Source: Macrostomum hystrix
Taxonomy: Eukaryota; Platyhelminthes; Macrostomidae
Length of the DNA stretch: 64,000 nucleotides
Direction of reading: 5' to 3'
NCBI GenBank assembly: GCA_950097015.1
Contig: CATNEN010000034.1
Coordinates: 5,288,501-5,352,500, forward strand
The notes under the pieces were generated by a model. The model searched no databases and was not told where the DNA came from. It saw nothing but the letters and a program-made list of their open reading frames with translations. The first letter of the stretch is position 1. Each line of letters starts with the position of its first letter. The position numbers and the translations under genes were made by a program. Of the stretch, positions 45,067-56,400 are shown piece after piece.

Positions 45067-45845
45067 CCTTCGCAGTCTCGTCCTGTTCTCGATCTGCCCG
45101 GCTACTCTTTCCCAGGGCCGATTTTTTGTTATTCTTCGAATTGCGCGGCCTTATTATCTTGCCAGGAGGAGGGGGAGAGCGGCGGCGGGGCGGGCCTGCA
45201 GATAGGAAGGCGAGCGACTAAAATTAATGGACGACCATAAGGCGAGGGCCAAGCGTTAGGATGGAGTATGATGATGCTGCGCCGTTTGATGCATAGCTGG
45301 GAGTGGCAAAGCAAGCCGGCTAGATCAAAGGCTCGGCTAGGAGGGTGGGAAGGGCCAGCCGCCTACCGAATGCCAACCAGATGGCCTGCCGTTGTCTGCT
45401 GCTTTCTAGGAAACGAGGCGCGCTCGATCATGTGTTAGCGAAGCGGAAATCTTCAATCCAAATTATTTTTATTATTCATCCCATCGGAGCTCGTGCGCTT
45501 ATGATTATTCATCATCAATCAGAACCGCGGTAGTCTAGGGTTCCGAGGATTTTGCAGCTCATTTGGCACACTGGCAGAAGAATTCCGGTGGGATGGGGGT
45601 AAGCTAATCGGATACTGAAGAATGTCATGGCCTTCCAAAGCCAAGTTTTCTGCTGCGGTTTATTTCTGGTCAAGCAAAAATTCCAGCGGCTTCTAAAAGC
45701 ACAAAAACACTGCCAGGCGAAGCACTGATAAATAATCAATAATGCGGCCACTTGCTTAGATGGTTGCGCTTTAAATTCACTAAAATATTAGCAATCGATG
45801 GACAGTGCGAATGAGGTGGTGGACGAAGTCGATGTGTCACATGTG
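45067..45845. other. Spacer upstream of sFRP
   Basis: Probable promoter side of sFRP; no core motif is certain and no ORF is recognisable. Confidence 0.5.
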
Positions 45846-46095
45846 CCTCATGTGTGAACCTGCCTCTCCCAGAGAAGGCTTGGCGGCTCGTCGGTGTAAA
45901 ATCACGCCCTTGAGAGCCAACCTACAAGGCTCACAGTGAGACTGTGAGCCTGACGATGAGAAAGTCAGGTCAGATGTGCACACCTGTGTGCGTGTATGCT
46001 CAGGAGTCAGCGAAATTGCCTCATCGCTGGCTGCAGGTCTAGTGTCGCCAAAAATTATTCCAGTGCCCACAGCCACCGCAAATATTATTATTATT
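45846..46095 (+). mobile_element. tRNA-derived SINE, 5'-truncated
   Basis: Body and (ATT)n tail of the family (GAGAAGGCTTGGCGGCTCGTC, then GCTGGCTGCAGGTCTAGTGT). The head is lost. Confidence 0.88.
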
Positions 46096-46477
46096 ATAGT
46101 AAGCAAACATTCGAACAAACGTTTCACATGCACTATTTCATTAGCGTGCTAGAAAATGTATTAATTTTCGTATATTTTGCTAGAAAACAAAATAAAAAAA
46201 GCTGGATAGACTAGAGAATAGTGAAACACACCAGAAATCAACACTTCACTTTGATCGCGGAAATCTAATCATTTGCGCAGCGACGCACAAACTGTAGCCC
46301 GTGTGCGGAAATGCATTCCCACGTGCTGTCAAGCATTTGTCCTAAATCCGGGCCAACGAAGTTGATTTGTCGCATGTGCGAACTTACAGCTTTCTGTTAA
46401 AATTCGCTTGTATTTCGGCGCAAAAACAAAATCAACGAACTGATCTTCGGGAGTCCGTTTGGTGGAACCTTTAATTC

Positions 46478-46808
46478 CAGTGGCTGAGCGGTCTGACGCG
46501 TTTACCTTTACCACCAAAGTCCCTAAGCTCAATTCCGCGGCGAGGCCACATTCACGGAGAGGCTTGGGCGCTTGTCGATGCAATTTACGCCCTAGTGGGC
46601 TAACCTCCAAGGCACGGTGAGAGTGTACGCTTGTCTGGCGATAAGAAATTCATGGCTGATGTACACATCTGTGTGAGCATGTGTCTGCGAACAGTATCTG
46701 TGTGCGTGTGTGCTCAGGAGTCAGCGAAATGGGCAGAATTGCCACCTCACTGGCTGCGGATCTCCAAATGATGTGCCACTGCTCGCAGCCCTCCAGCAGA
46801 TATAATTA
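46478..46808 (+). mobile_element. tRNA-derived SINE
   Basis: Head with CAGTGGCTGAGCGGTCTGAC and B box AAGCTCAATTCC, full body, and tail GCAGCCCTCCAGCAGATATA. The interval 46096-46477 before it has no recognisable features. Confidence 0.9.
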
Positions 46809-46845
46809 CCGAGGACCACTAGAATTAGAACCACTAGGACCAATA

Positions 46846-47122
46846 GGACAAGAAACTATGTTTCTTAGAAAAAAATTGAAGGCTGGTTTTCGTGAGAAAA
46901 GGTCTTCTTTTGATTAGGATCAAATTGTAATGTATAAAACTTTATAACATTCGGTAGAGCAACATGTTAGGCAAGTTCTATCAAAAGAACAGCTTTGTAT
47001 CTGCTTCTAATCAAAAGCGGTCACCATTTTAATCTGAAAAAAACGAAAATTTCTCAGTAGAGTATTTTTTCGCCAAAACCTACCTTCAAAAGTTTTTCTA
47101 AGAAACATAGTTTCCCGTCCTT
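46846..47122. mobile_element. Short fold-back element, family 1
   Basis: Arms 46846-46890 and 47075-47122 are inverted copies (AGAAACTATGTTTCTTAGAA on the left; TTCTAAGAAACATAGTTTC on the right). An inner pair, TTTTGATTAG/CTAATCAAAA, is also inverted. The ends match those of the 29623-30229 element. Confidence 0.85.
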
Positions 47123-47301
47123 CTACTCCTATACGGTCAAATACTCCAATTATACTCCAAGGCAGTGACGAAGGCTTAAAAAAGCGGTTAAAAAGAAAGC
47201 AGGTTAGATCTTAAATGTTTTATTTACGCTTGTATTTGCATAGCTCAAGTGGGTTTCGGAGTTTTTTTTTGGTTGCCATATCTTCAAGAAGATATTAGCG
47301 T

Positions 47302-47814
47302 TCAAATATCAGTTAATGAACTATCAGGCAGGCACCAGGCAGGACAGCCCCCAGTTGTCAGCAGGGCTGCCGCCAGAGCGTTGACAAAGTTGTGACAATT
47401 GTTGCACAGCAGCGAGTAGTTGCCAGCAGCCAGCTGGTAGTTCCGTGCGCAGCCCATTGCGCAGGCCATACCGCCCGGAGCCCGCGGCCCTGAGCCTAGG
47501 CTGCGCAGGACGCCGTTGGCGCACCTGTCGGAGGCGAACGGCCGGTCGTGAACCAGCACGGAGCTGGAGCGCTTGTCGCCAATGAACTCGAACACTTTGC
47601 CATTGTAGCGCAGCCAGCTGTGCCGGAACGGATTCCAAGGAAAAGCGAACCAGCGCTGATGAAAGATCCAGCATTTGGCTGCAGAGGGGCGCGGCATTTG
47701 GTCGGCTATTCCGTTGCCTAGGCAACTAGCTGGCCAAGTGCCACCTAGTAGGACGTCTGTACTGTTTTCTGGCTCCGTTGCTGCAGCTGCTGCAGATTTA
47801 AAATCGTACAGCAT
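47302..47814 (-). CDS. Uncharacterised protein with possible PPPDE/LRAT-like Cys-His fold
   Basis: An open frame of 170 residues starts at an ATG directly after a strong acceptor (CCCCCCCAG|ATG), so it is either the last exon of a longer gene or a trans-spliced single-exon gene. I do not recognise the family with certainty. The C-terminal stretch NYSLLCNNCHNFVNALAAAL resembles the catalytic-cysteine helix of PPPDE/LRAT-like papain-fold hydrolases (NCNHF type). FRHSWLRYNGKVFEFIGD upstream could supply the histidine. Cysteines are frequent (CAMGCARN, CPAWC). No signal peptide is evident. The function is unassigned; the Cys/His proposal is inference from motif shape only. Confidence 0.5.
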   Translation of the reverse strand: MLYDFKSAAAAATEPENSTDVLLGGTWPASCLGNGIADQMPRPSAAKCWIFHQRWFAFPWNPFRHSWLRYNGKVFEFIGDKRSSSVLVHDRPFASDRCANGVLRSLGSGPRAPGGMACAMGCARNYQLAAGNYSLLCNNCHNFVNALAAALLTTGGCPAWCLPDSSLTDI

Positions 47815-47871
47815 CTGGGGGGGTAGTGTCAATTAGAGATGTCAAGTTTGAGTCTGAGTCAAGGAAAACAA

Positions 47872-48182
47872 TTTACTGCAGAAGGGCTGATGGCAACGGT
47901 ACATCATTTGGTGACACTAGACCCCGCAGCCAGCGAGAGATCCATTCTGTCCATTCCGCTGACTAATTGTGAGCACACACGCACACAGGTGTGTACATTT
48001 GCCTTGAATTTCTCATCGTGTACACTCGTGCACAGGGTACACTCTCACTGTGCCTCGGAGGTTGGTCCTTAAGGGCGTAAATTGCGCGACAAATAAATGT
48101 GGCCTCGCCGCGGAATCGAGCTCAGGGACCTTGGTGCGAGAGGCAAGTGCGATAACCGCTCTGCCGCTTATGTGACTCACCC
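47872..48182 (-). mobile_element. tRNA-derived SINE
   Basis: Reverse copy with its tail at the left (GACACTAGACCCCGCAGCC) and head at the right (GATAACCGCTCTGCC). Flanks ACAATTTACT and ACAATTACT may be an imperfect target-site duplication. Confidence 0.88.
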
Positions 48183-48234
48183 CACAATTACTTCCTTAAG
48201 TAATTAGTAGTGCAGTGGCCGTATATAAGGGCGA

Positions 48235-51200
48235 ATTAGTTCATTAGGGGTTCATTCTTGTGATAGGGTTTCGTGTAATAGGGGTGTATTAGTGTCATAG
48301 GGGGCATTCGTGTAATAGGGGTGTATTAGTGTCATAGGGGGCATTCGTGTAATAGGGTTGTATTAGTGTCATAGGGGACATTCGTGTAATAGGGTTGTAT
48401 TAGTGTCATAGGGGGCATTCGTGTAATAGGGTTGTATTAGTGTCATAGGGGGCATTCGTGTAATAGGGGTGTATTAGTGTCATAGGGGGCATTCGTGTAA
48501 TAGGGTTGTATTAGTGTCATAGGGGACATTCGTGTAATAGGGTTGTATTAGTGTCATAGGGGGCATTCGTGTAATAGGGTTGTATTAGTGTCATAGGGGG
48601 CATTCGTGTAATAGGGTTGTATTAGTGTCATAGGGGGCATTCGTGTAATAGGGGGTATTAGTGTCATAGGGGGCATTCGTGTAATAGGGTTGTATTAGTG
48701 TCATAGGGGGCATTCGTGTAATAGGGTTGTATTAGTGTAATAGGGTGTATTCGTGTAATAGGGGTGTATTAGTGTCATAGGGTGTATTCGTGTAATAGGG
48801 TGTATTCGTGTAATAGGGGTGTATTAGTGTCATAGGGGGCATTCGTGTAATAGGGTTGTATTAGTGTCATAGGGGACATTCGTGTAATAGGGTTGTATTA
48901 GTGTCATAGGGGGCATTCGTGTAATAGGGTTGTATTAGTGTCATAGGGGGCATTCGTGTAATAGGGTTGTATTAGTGTCATAGGGGGCATTCGTGTAATA
49001 GGGTTGTATTAGTGTCATAGGGGGCATTCGTGTAATAGGGTTGTATTAGTGTCATAGGGGGCATTCGTGTAATAGGGTTGTATTAGTGTCATAGGGGGCA
49101 TTCGTGTAATAGGGTTGTATTAGTGTCATATTAGGCATTCGTGTAATAGGGGTGTATTAGTGTCATAGGGGGCATTCGTGTAATAGGGGTGTATTAGTGT
49201 AATAGGGTGTATTAGTGTAATAGGGTGTATTCGTGTAATAGGGGTGTATTAGTGTAATAGGGTGTATTCGTGTAATAGGGGTGTATTAGTGTAATAGGGT
49301 GTATTAGTGTCATAGGGGGCATTCGTGTAATAGGGGACATTCGTGTAATATGGGTGTATTAGTGTATTAGGGGGCATTCGTGTAATAGGGGTGTATTCGT
49401 GTAATAGGGTTGTATTAGTGTCATAGGGGGCATTCGTGTAATAGGGGTGTATTAGTGTAATAGGGGGTATTCGTGTAATAGGGGTGTATTAGTGTAATAG
49501 GGTGTATTCGTGTAATAGGGGTGTATTCGTGTAATAGGGGTGTATTAGTGTAATAGGGTGTATTAGTGTAATAGGGTGTATTCGTGTAATAGGGGTGTAT
49601 TAGTGTCATAGGGGGCATTCGTGTAATAGGGGTGTATTAGTGTCATAGGGGGCATTCGTGTAATAGGGGTGTATTAGTGTCATAGGGGGCATTCGTGTAA
49701 TAGGGGTGTATTAGTGTAATAGGGTGTATTCGTGTAATAGGGGTGTATTCGTGTAATAGGGTGTATTCGTGTAATAGGGGTGTATTAGTGTATTAGGGGG
49801 CATTCGTGTAATAGGGTTGTATTAGTGTCATAGGGGGCATTCGTGTAATAGGGGTGTATTAGTGTAATAGGGTGTATTCGTGTAATAGGGGTGTATTAGT
49901 GTAATAGGGTGTATTAGTGTAATAGGGTGTATTCGTGTAATAGGGGTGTATTAGTGTCATAGGGGGCATTCGTGTAATAGGGGTGTATTAGTGTCATAGG
50001 GGACATTCGTGTAATAGGGGTGTATTCGTGTAATAGGGGGTATTAGTGTAATAGGGTGTATTCGTGTAATAGGGTGTATTAGTGTAATAGGGTGTATTAG
50101 TGTAATAGGGTGTATTCGTGTAATAGGGGTGTATTAGTGTAATAGGGGGCATTCGTGTAATAGGGGTGTATTAGTGTAATAGGGGGTATTAGTGTAATAG
50201 GGGTGTATTAGTGTAATAGGGGGTATTAGTGTAATAGGGGTGTATTCGTGTAATAGGGTTGTATTAGTTTAATAGGGTGTATTAGTGTAATAGGGTGTAT
50301 TCGTGTAATAGGGTTGTATTAGTGTAATAGGGGGTATTAGTGTCATAGGGTGTATTCGTGTAATAGGGGTCTATTAGTGTCATAGGGTGTATTCGTGTAA
50401 TAGGGGTTTATTAGTGTCATAGGGTGTATTCGTGTAATAGGGGTCTATTAGTGTCATAGGGTGTATTCGTGTAATAGGGTTGTATTAGTGTAATAGGGGG
50501 GTATTCGTGTAATAGGGTGTATTAGTGTAATAGGGGTGTATTCGTGTAATAGGGTTGTATTAGTGTAATAGGGGGGTATTCGTGTAATAGGGTGTATTAG
50601 TGTAATAGGGTGTATTCGTGTAATAGGGGTGTATTCGTGTAATAGGGGGTATTAGTGTAATAGGGGGCATTCGTGTAATAGGGGTGTATTCGTGTAATAG
50701 GGTTGTATTAGTGTAATAGGGGTGTATTGGTGTAATAGGGTGTATTCGTGTAATAGGGTTGTATTAGTTTAATAGGGTGTATTAGTGTCATAGGGTGTAT
50801 TCGTGTAATAGGGTGTATTCGTGTAATAGGGGGGTATTAGTGTAATAGGGGGTATTAGTGTAATAGGGGGTATTAGTGTAATAGGGGTGTATTCGTGTAA
50901 TAGGGTTGTATTAGTTTTATAGGGTGTATTCGTGTAATAGGGGTGTATTCGTGTAATAGGGTTGTATTAGTGTAATAGGGGGGTATTCGTGTAATAGGGT
51001 GTATTCGTGTAATAGGGGTGTATTCGTGTAATATGGGTGTATTCGTGTAATAGGGGGCATTCGTGTAATAGGGGTGTATTAGTGTAATAGGGTTGTATTA
51101 GTGTAATAGGGGGCATTCGTGTAATAGGGGTGTATTCGTGTAATAGGGGTATATTCGTGTAATAGGGGGCATTCGTGTAATAGGGGTGTATTCGTGTAAT

Positions 51201-51430
51201 AGGGGTATATTCGTGTAATAGGGGGCATTCGTGTAATAGGGGTGTATTCGTGTAATAGGGGTATATTCGTGTAATAGGGGGCATTCGTGTAATAGGGGTG
51301 TATTCGTGTAATAGGGGTATATTCGTGTAATAGGGGGCATTCGTGTAATAGGGGTGTATTCGTGTAATAGGGGTGTATTAGTGTAATAGGGATGTATTGG
51401 TGTAATAGGGTGTATTCGTGTAATAGGGGT
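48235..51430. repeat. 3.2-kb minisatellite of 18-19-bp units
   Basis: Units alternate between GTGTAATAGGG(G)TGTATT(C/A) and GTGTCATAGGGGGCATTC. From about 48290 to 49150 the two variants form a regular dimer of about 36 bp. Further right the order becomes irregular, and after 51100 new dimers with GGGGTATATTC appear. Tyr/Thr/His-rich open frames across it are repeat artefacts. Confidence 0.98.
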
Positions 51431-52217
51431 GTTGGCACTTGTTGTTGAGTATTGTTTTCAAAATGCTCGTAAGTGCCAATAGTAAGTGCTTTAGCATGCA
51501 TACCCGGTCAGGCCATGCAGATGTACCGAAGACTGTCAAAGTCAGAAGAAACAACATTAGTGTAGACTGCATTATTCTATAACTTGCATAGTTATTGATA
51601 CAGAATATAAGAAATAAATAATTAAGCTAGGTCTAGCTCGTTGCAACTATTCAGGCAGCGGTGCTAAAATGCTAAAATATGGAATGAGTCATGCAACTCA
51701 AATGTGTCGCAGTCTTTTATAGATAAAAAATGGACACACCGTTGTAGACTTGTTTGAATTGAGCTACAATCAGCCAAGCGTACATTCTCTAGTTGCTGAC
51801 ACACGCGTGAAGAAAGAAGACACAATACTCTAGCTCACTAATAGATAGTTTCTGCAATTGCCAAAACACACAATCAACATTTGTACGCCTAGTTGAATAA
51901 GTAAATAGTTTTTTGGATGCACAGTTGTATTTTTAAATCAATTAATACACCAAAAACTGTCGTTTAATTGCATTGTAATGAAGATTCATTCAAGGGAAAA
52001 CACAATTCACAGGTTCGACGAAAATAAGTAGCAAAAAATGACGTGGTCGACAGTGCAATAAGAAAATAAAATTTACATCCTAAATCAAGTGCTAACATAA
52101 CTACGAGTATATTAACCACTGTCGAATGAAAATTGGTGTCTAGAGAGTAGAAATAATTAAGCTATGAACATGTTAATAATTGTCGTGCAACTAGGCGCGA
52201 AATCCCTCTTGGAGATT
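51431..52217. other. Spacer between the 19-mer array and the hAT element
   Basis: No gene, RNA or repeat recognised. Confidence 0.5.
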
Positions 52218-52225
52218 GTCTAGAG

Positions 52226-53002
52226 CAGGGGTCGGCAACCTTATATACCCCGCGGGCTAAAGAGAGAATCTTAAAGACGACGGCGGGCCGCATGAAGAAA
52301 GGGGAGAGATCAGACAGGTGAGAGATGAGAAAGGTGAGAGATGAGAAAGGTGAGAGATGAGACGGGGGAGATAAGAGGCAAGAGAGATGAGACGGGGGAG
52401 ATAAGAGGCAAGAGAGATGAGACGGGGGAGATAAGAGGCAAGAGAGATGAGACGGGGGAGATAAGAGGCAAGAGAGATGAGACGGGGGAGATAAGAGGCA
52501 AGAGAGATGAGACGGGGGAGATAAGACGCAAGAGAGAGATAAGACGCATGAGACGGGGGAGATAAGACGCAAGAGAGATGAGACAGGGGAGAGACGAAAA
52601 ATGGGAGAGATGAGACAGGGGAGAGATGAAAAAGGGGAGAGATGAGACAGGGGAGAGATGAGACACGGGAGAGATGAGACACGGGAGAGATGAGACAAGG
52701 GAGAGACGAAAAATGGGAGAGATGAGACAGGGGAGAGATGAAAAAGGGGAGAGATAAGACAGGGGAGAGATAAGACAGGGGAGAGATAAGACAGGGGAGA
52801 GATGAGACTAGGGAGAGATAAGACAGGGGAGAGATAAGACAGGGGAGAGATAAGACAGGGGAGAGATAAGACAGGGGAAAGGTGAGACAGGGAGAGATGA
52901 GATAGGGTGTACTGTAGAGTAGGTGTTAGGAGGAGCTAAGGGCCAGATTTGGGAGCTTTGAGGGCCGCATCTGGCCCGCGGGCCGGAGGTTGCCGACCCC
53001 TG
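52226..53002 (+). mobile_element. Complete non-autonomous hAT element carrying a minisatellite
   Basis: Terminal inverted repeats CAGGGGTCGGCAACC (52226) and GGTTGCCGACCCCTG (ending 53002) are perfect over 15 bp. The 8-bp direct repeat GTCTAGAG at 52218-52225 and 53003-53010 is the hAT-type target-site duplication. The subterminal CATCTGGCCCGCGGGCC is typical of animal hAT ends. The 777-bp interior encodes no transposase; most of it is a 16-bp/30-bp minisatellite. Confidence 0.97.
52300..52915. repeat. Minisatellite inside the hAT element
   Basis: Left part: 30-bp units (GAGATGAGACGGGGGAGATA, then AGAGGCAAGA). Right part: 16-bp units GAGATGAGACAGGGGA and GAGATAAGACAGGGGA. The 30-mer looks like two diverged 16-mers with a 2-bp loss. 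Confidence 0.95.
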
Positions 53003-53010
53003 GTCTAGAG

Positions 53011-53447
53011 GGATTGACCGACGGGAAATCCTTCTAGGGGATTTTTCGGGAGTTTGTGACTGGCGTAAAAGTCCCTAAAAGGGTTTGGGGGTAGGGTTTG
53101 ACTGACAGACGAAAGATAAAATCCTTGTAGAGGATCTCGTCAGTATAGATTGATTAGAAGAATGAACATACAAGTTAGGTTTAGTTAAGATCAAACGGAA
53201 TAGAGAAACAAACAACAGAAAGCGCTAGGAATTTTCGCTCGATTGAGCGCAAAAGTGTGCAATTTTTTATTTAAAAAAACGAATCCTACTTATAAAACTA
53301 GCCGTAAAATGATAGAGGAGAATGTTTACACAATAAAGAAAGTTGTTTACTTAGACAAGAACAGAGAACCAAGTTTGAGATGTGCAGCGCCCAGAAAAAT
53401 TATATAATAGCATAGCGGATGACCAATACTAGTCTTTGAGCAATTAT
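53011..53447. other. JADE 3' flank
   Basis: Contains a minus-strand AATAAA at 53271-53266, about 180 bp after the JADE stop, and nothing else of note. Confidence 0.55.
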
Positions 53448-56400
53448 TTAGGCTTTGCTCAATTTCTGGAACAAATTGCCGCTTTCGCTTTGCCGTTCAA
53501 CCAGCGGCTGCAGCTGCTTGCCAGGCAGCAGAGGCGGTGTTCCAGAACTTGACGCCGCTTCGGCATCCTCCGCCTCCATGTCCTCGACGTCGCCATCGCC
53601 GTCATCTGCGTCGACGTCCGTGTCGGCCATCGGCGGCGGCGTCGGAGTCGGCTCGCCTTCGTCGACTTCAACAACAATGTCCGGCGGAGTTTTATTATTA
53701 TCTTCAGCGTCAGGACTCTCGTGTAGGGTTGGTAGGATCTTCGTTCCCGAGGTACAGGTGTCGCAATCGCCTCCATTAGCGTGGCCATTGTCGACCGCCT
53801 TGTCGGTGACAATTTTGCTAGTCGAAACCGCATCCTCGACTTCGTCGTCTTCGTCTGACGAGGACGGACAGTCGCCAATGAGGCAGCGAAATGTTGGATC
53901 GCGCAGGCCAGCGCGAAGACGCTGTCGCACACTCTCGGCTACTCGCAGAGCTCGGGCGGGCAGCTGCCGGAGGGCGCGGGTGGCCTCAGCAACGGCCTGC
54001 TCCGCTGTCATCTCCGTTGTAGACGACATCGACTCCTCGGCGTCCGTTCGCCTACGTCGACGACGTCTGGCTACTTGACGACGCTGCTGCTGATGCGGCG
54101 GCGGTGGCGGAGGCACAGTCGACGTTGCCTCGCCTCCGTCACCGTCGATGGCGGAAGCGGCCAGCAGAAGGCCTCCGTCTCGGCGTTCCCGGCCAAGCCG
54201 CCTATAGTCGCCGTCGGTGAGGCAGATCTCGCTGGGATCCAAACAGTCCGTCGCCAATTGAGGCTGCGCCGAGCTCTCTTCCGCAGCGCTGCCCGCAGCC
54301 GGCGGCTCTGAAGGCTTAGCCTGCGGCTGGTGAGCTTCTTCCAGAGGCGGAGCTGGCTGAGGCAGAGTCGAACGGAGCAGCTGCTGATTGTCGTAGATTG
54401 TGGCGCCGATGTGAGCATCGGCCAGCTGGCGCCAGTCCTCCGGTTTTAGGCGCCGCAGCGATTTGTTTTTTCGCGTCGGCTTCAGCTGCATGGCGGCAAT
54501 GCGCTCGCCAGTTACCAGCAATTGACGCTTGAGCTTCTCCCTGCGCACAATCAGATAGCAGAGATTGCGCACCCGCTCCATGTCGTGGCGCAGGCAGACA
54601 AACATCTGGGCCCGTTCGGCCAGCCTGCGCTCCTCCGAGTTCACGGGGCGCAGGGCCTGATCGTCAGGCTGCTCCAGCAGCGGCCGACAACCGTTGGCCT
54701 GGAGGGTATCAAGCAACACTTTGTCGATAATATGTTTAGTACCGCCACAAGCAACCCAATTGGTACCTCAGCTCATACTGCTGATGAACTGAAGCTACGA
54801 GGAACTAAGCGTTTCACTTAGGGTGTCGGTGGCAGAGCGGTTAACGCGTTTGCCTCTCGCACCAAGGTCCCTGAGCTCGATTCCGCGGCGAGGCCACATT
54901 TATTTGGGGCGCAGCCGCGGAGAGAAGGCTTGCGGGCTTGTCGTGCAATTTACGACCTTTAAGGCAACCTCCAAGGCACAGTGAGAATGTACACTGCCTG
55001 ACGATGAGAAAGTCAAGGCAGATGTACACACCTGTGTGTGCGTGCTCAGGAGTCAGCGAAATAGCCAGAATTGCTTCCTCGATGGCTGCTTATCCAGTGT
55101 CACTAAATCATGTGCCATTGCCCTCAGCCCTCCTGCAAAAATAGAATATTTTTTACTAAGCGTTTCGCTAATGACAAAAGAATGTTTTTCTTCGAGTGGA
55201 GATTAGATCTGCTGATCTCACGTTCAGAAGTTTTAGGCTGAAATCTCTTGACAACAGTGTCCCAGAGTGTAAGGTGATAATCAAAGACACAAACAAGAAC
55301 AAGACAGAACTAACCGTTCTCTTCAGCTTCCAATAGTCCAACAGTAGCGAAAGCGTTCCGCCATCAATTTTAACTGGCGCCATCTTCGCAATGAGCTCGT
55401 CCTTGGTGAACAGAGCATAGAAATTAGCCTCCAATTCTTTTAGCCTGCGGAACAGAAACATAGATTTTCATGCATTGTCCATCAACTTAGGGCAGCAAGA
55501 AGGGCTGAGTCGATTAGAAAGCTACTCACAATAGATTCCGCTGATTTTCCTGCCCGTCCGGATCGTCGCCATCGGCAGCCATCTTCGCCGAATCGCCGTT
55601 CTGGGCGGCATCTGTCGCAGCCGAAGTGATAGCGGCAGCCAGAGAGTCATCAATGCCTTCTGACTTCGGTCGCGATCCACTATCTGGCCCAATGTCATCT
55701 TCATCCATGCCGGGATCCTCCACTTTGACCATTGCAGAAGCTTCCTCATCCGGCTCCTCTTCAGCCGCCGATGTCGCCTTCGCCGACTCAGCAGCGGCGT
55801 CTTCATCGAGCCGAGGTCGTTTCGCCTCGAAAGACGAATCCTGGCCGCTCGCGTCACCATCAGCTGGTTCCAGTCCAGTCTCCGCGGTCTGATGACCCGG
55901 CGGGCCTCGCTTTGGCCGTCCGCGACCTCGACCGCGACCCCGACCGCGGCCGCCTTCGCCACGGACATTTGGACCGCCGCCAGCCGAGGAGCATTTTGGG
56001 CCGCGGGCCTTGTTAGGCGAGCTGTGCGGGGTGACGCCAGTCTGGCGAAATTTGTCGCCATGTCGCTCGCAGTACGCCAGGTTGCGTACATCGCCTGCCG
56101 ACAGGACCTAGGTAGAAATATAATTTGTGTAGATTTATTGTATTGCATACAAAAATTGTGTCGTAGTTCACTGCTAAGCACAAAAGTTATAGTCAGTTAC
56201 TATCAGAAAAAATCTGAACTTCGCAAAAACTGGGAACTTATCAAGATAGGCGCCTTTCGCAGCGACCGGGAATGTCTCAAGGTGTCCTTCGTGTATCGTG
56301 TATCAACAGGGAATGTGTCAAGGTGTCCTTTGTAGCAACAGGAAATTCGACAAGGTGTCCTTCGTAGCAACCGGGAATGTCTCAAGGTGTCCTTCGTGTA

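Noticed and set aside
45129..45533. Possible small genes upstream of sFRP
   Set aside because: No motif, no codon bias and no splice sites that extend them.
48235..51430. Internal telomere-like block (GTGTAATAGGG)
   Set aside because: The unit is 18-19 bp and does not contain consecutive TTAGGG repeats.
53455..54078. Ser-rich ORF opposite the JADE C-terminus
   Set aside because: Shadow of a GC-rich exon; no domain and no splice support.
54699..54730. Start of JADE exon 5 at AAAG|TGTTG or GAG|GTACC
   Set aside because: Both leave a two-base overhang that does not fit phase 0 of exon 4; CTCCAG|GCC at 54698 fits phase and the protein family.
55522..56181. Arg-rich open frame across JADE exon 3
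   Set aside because: The frame that continues the JADE protein (VLSAGDVRNLAYCERHGDKF) is a different one; this is its shadow.
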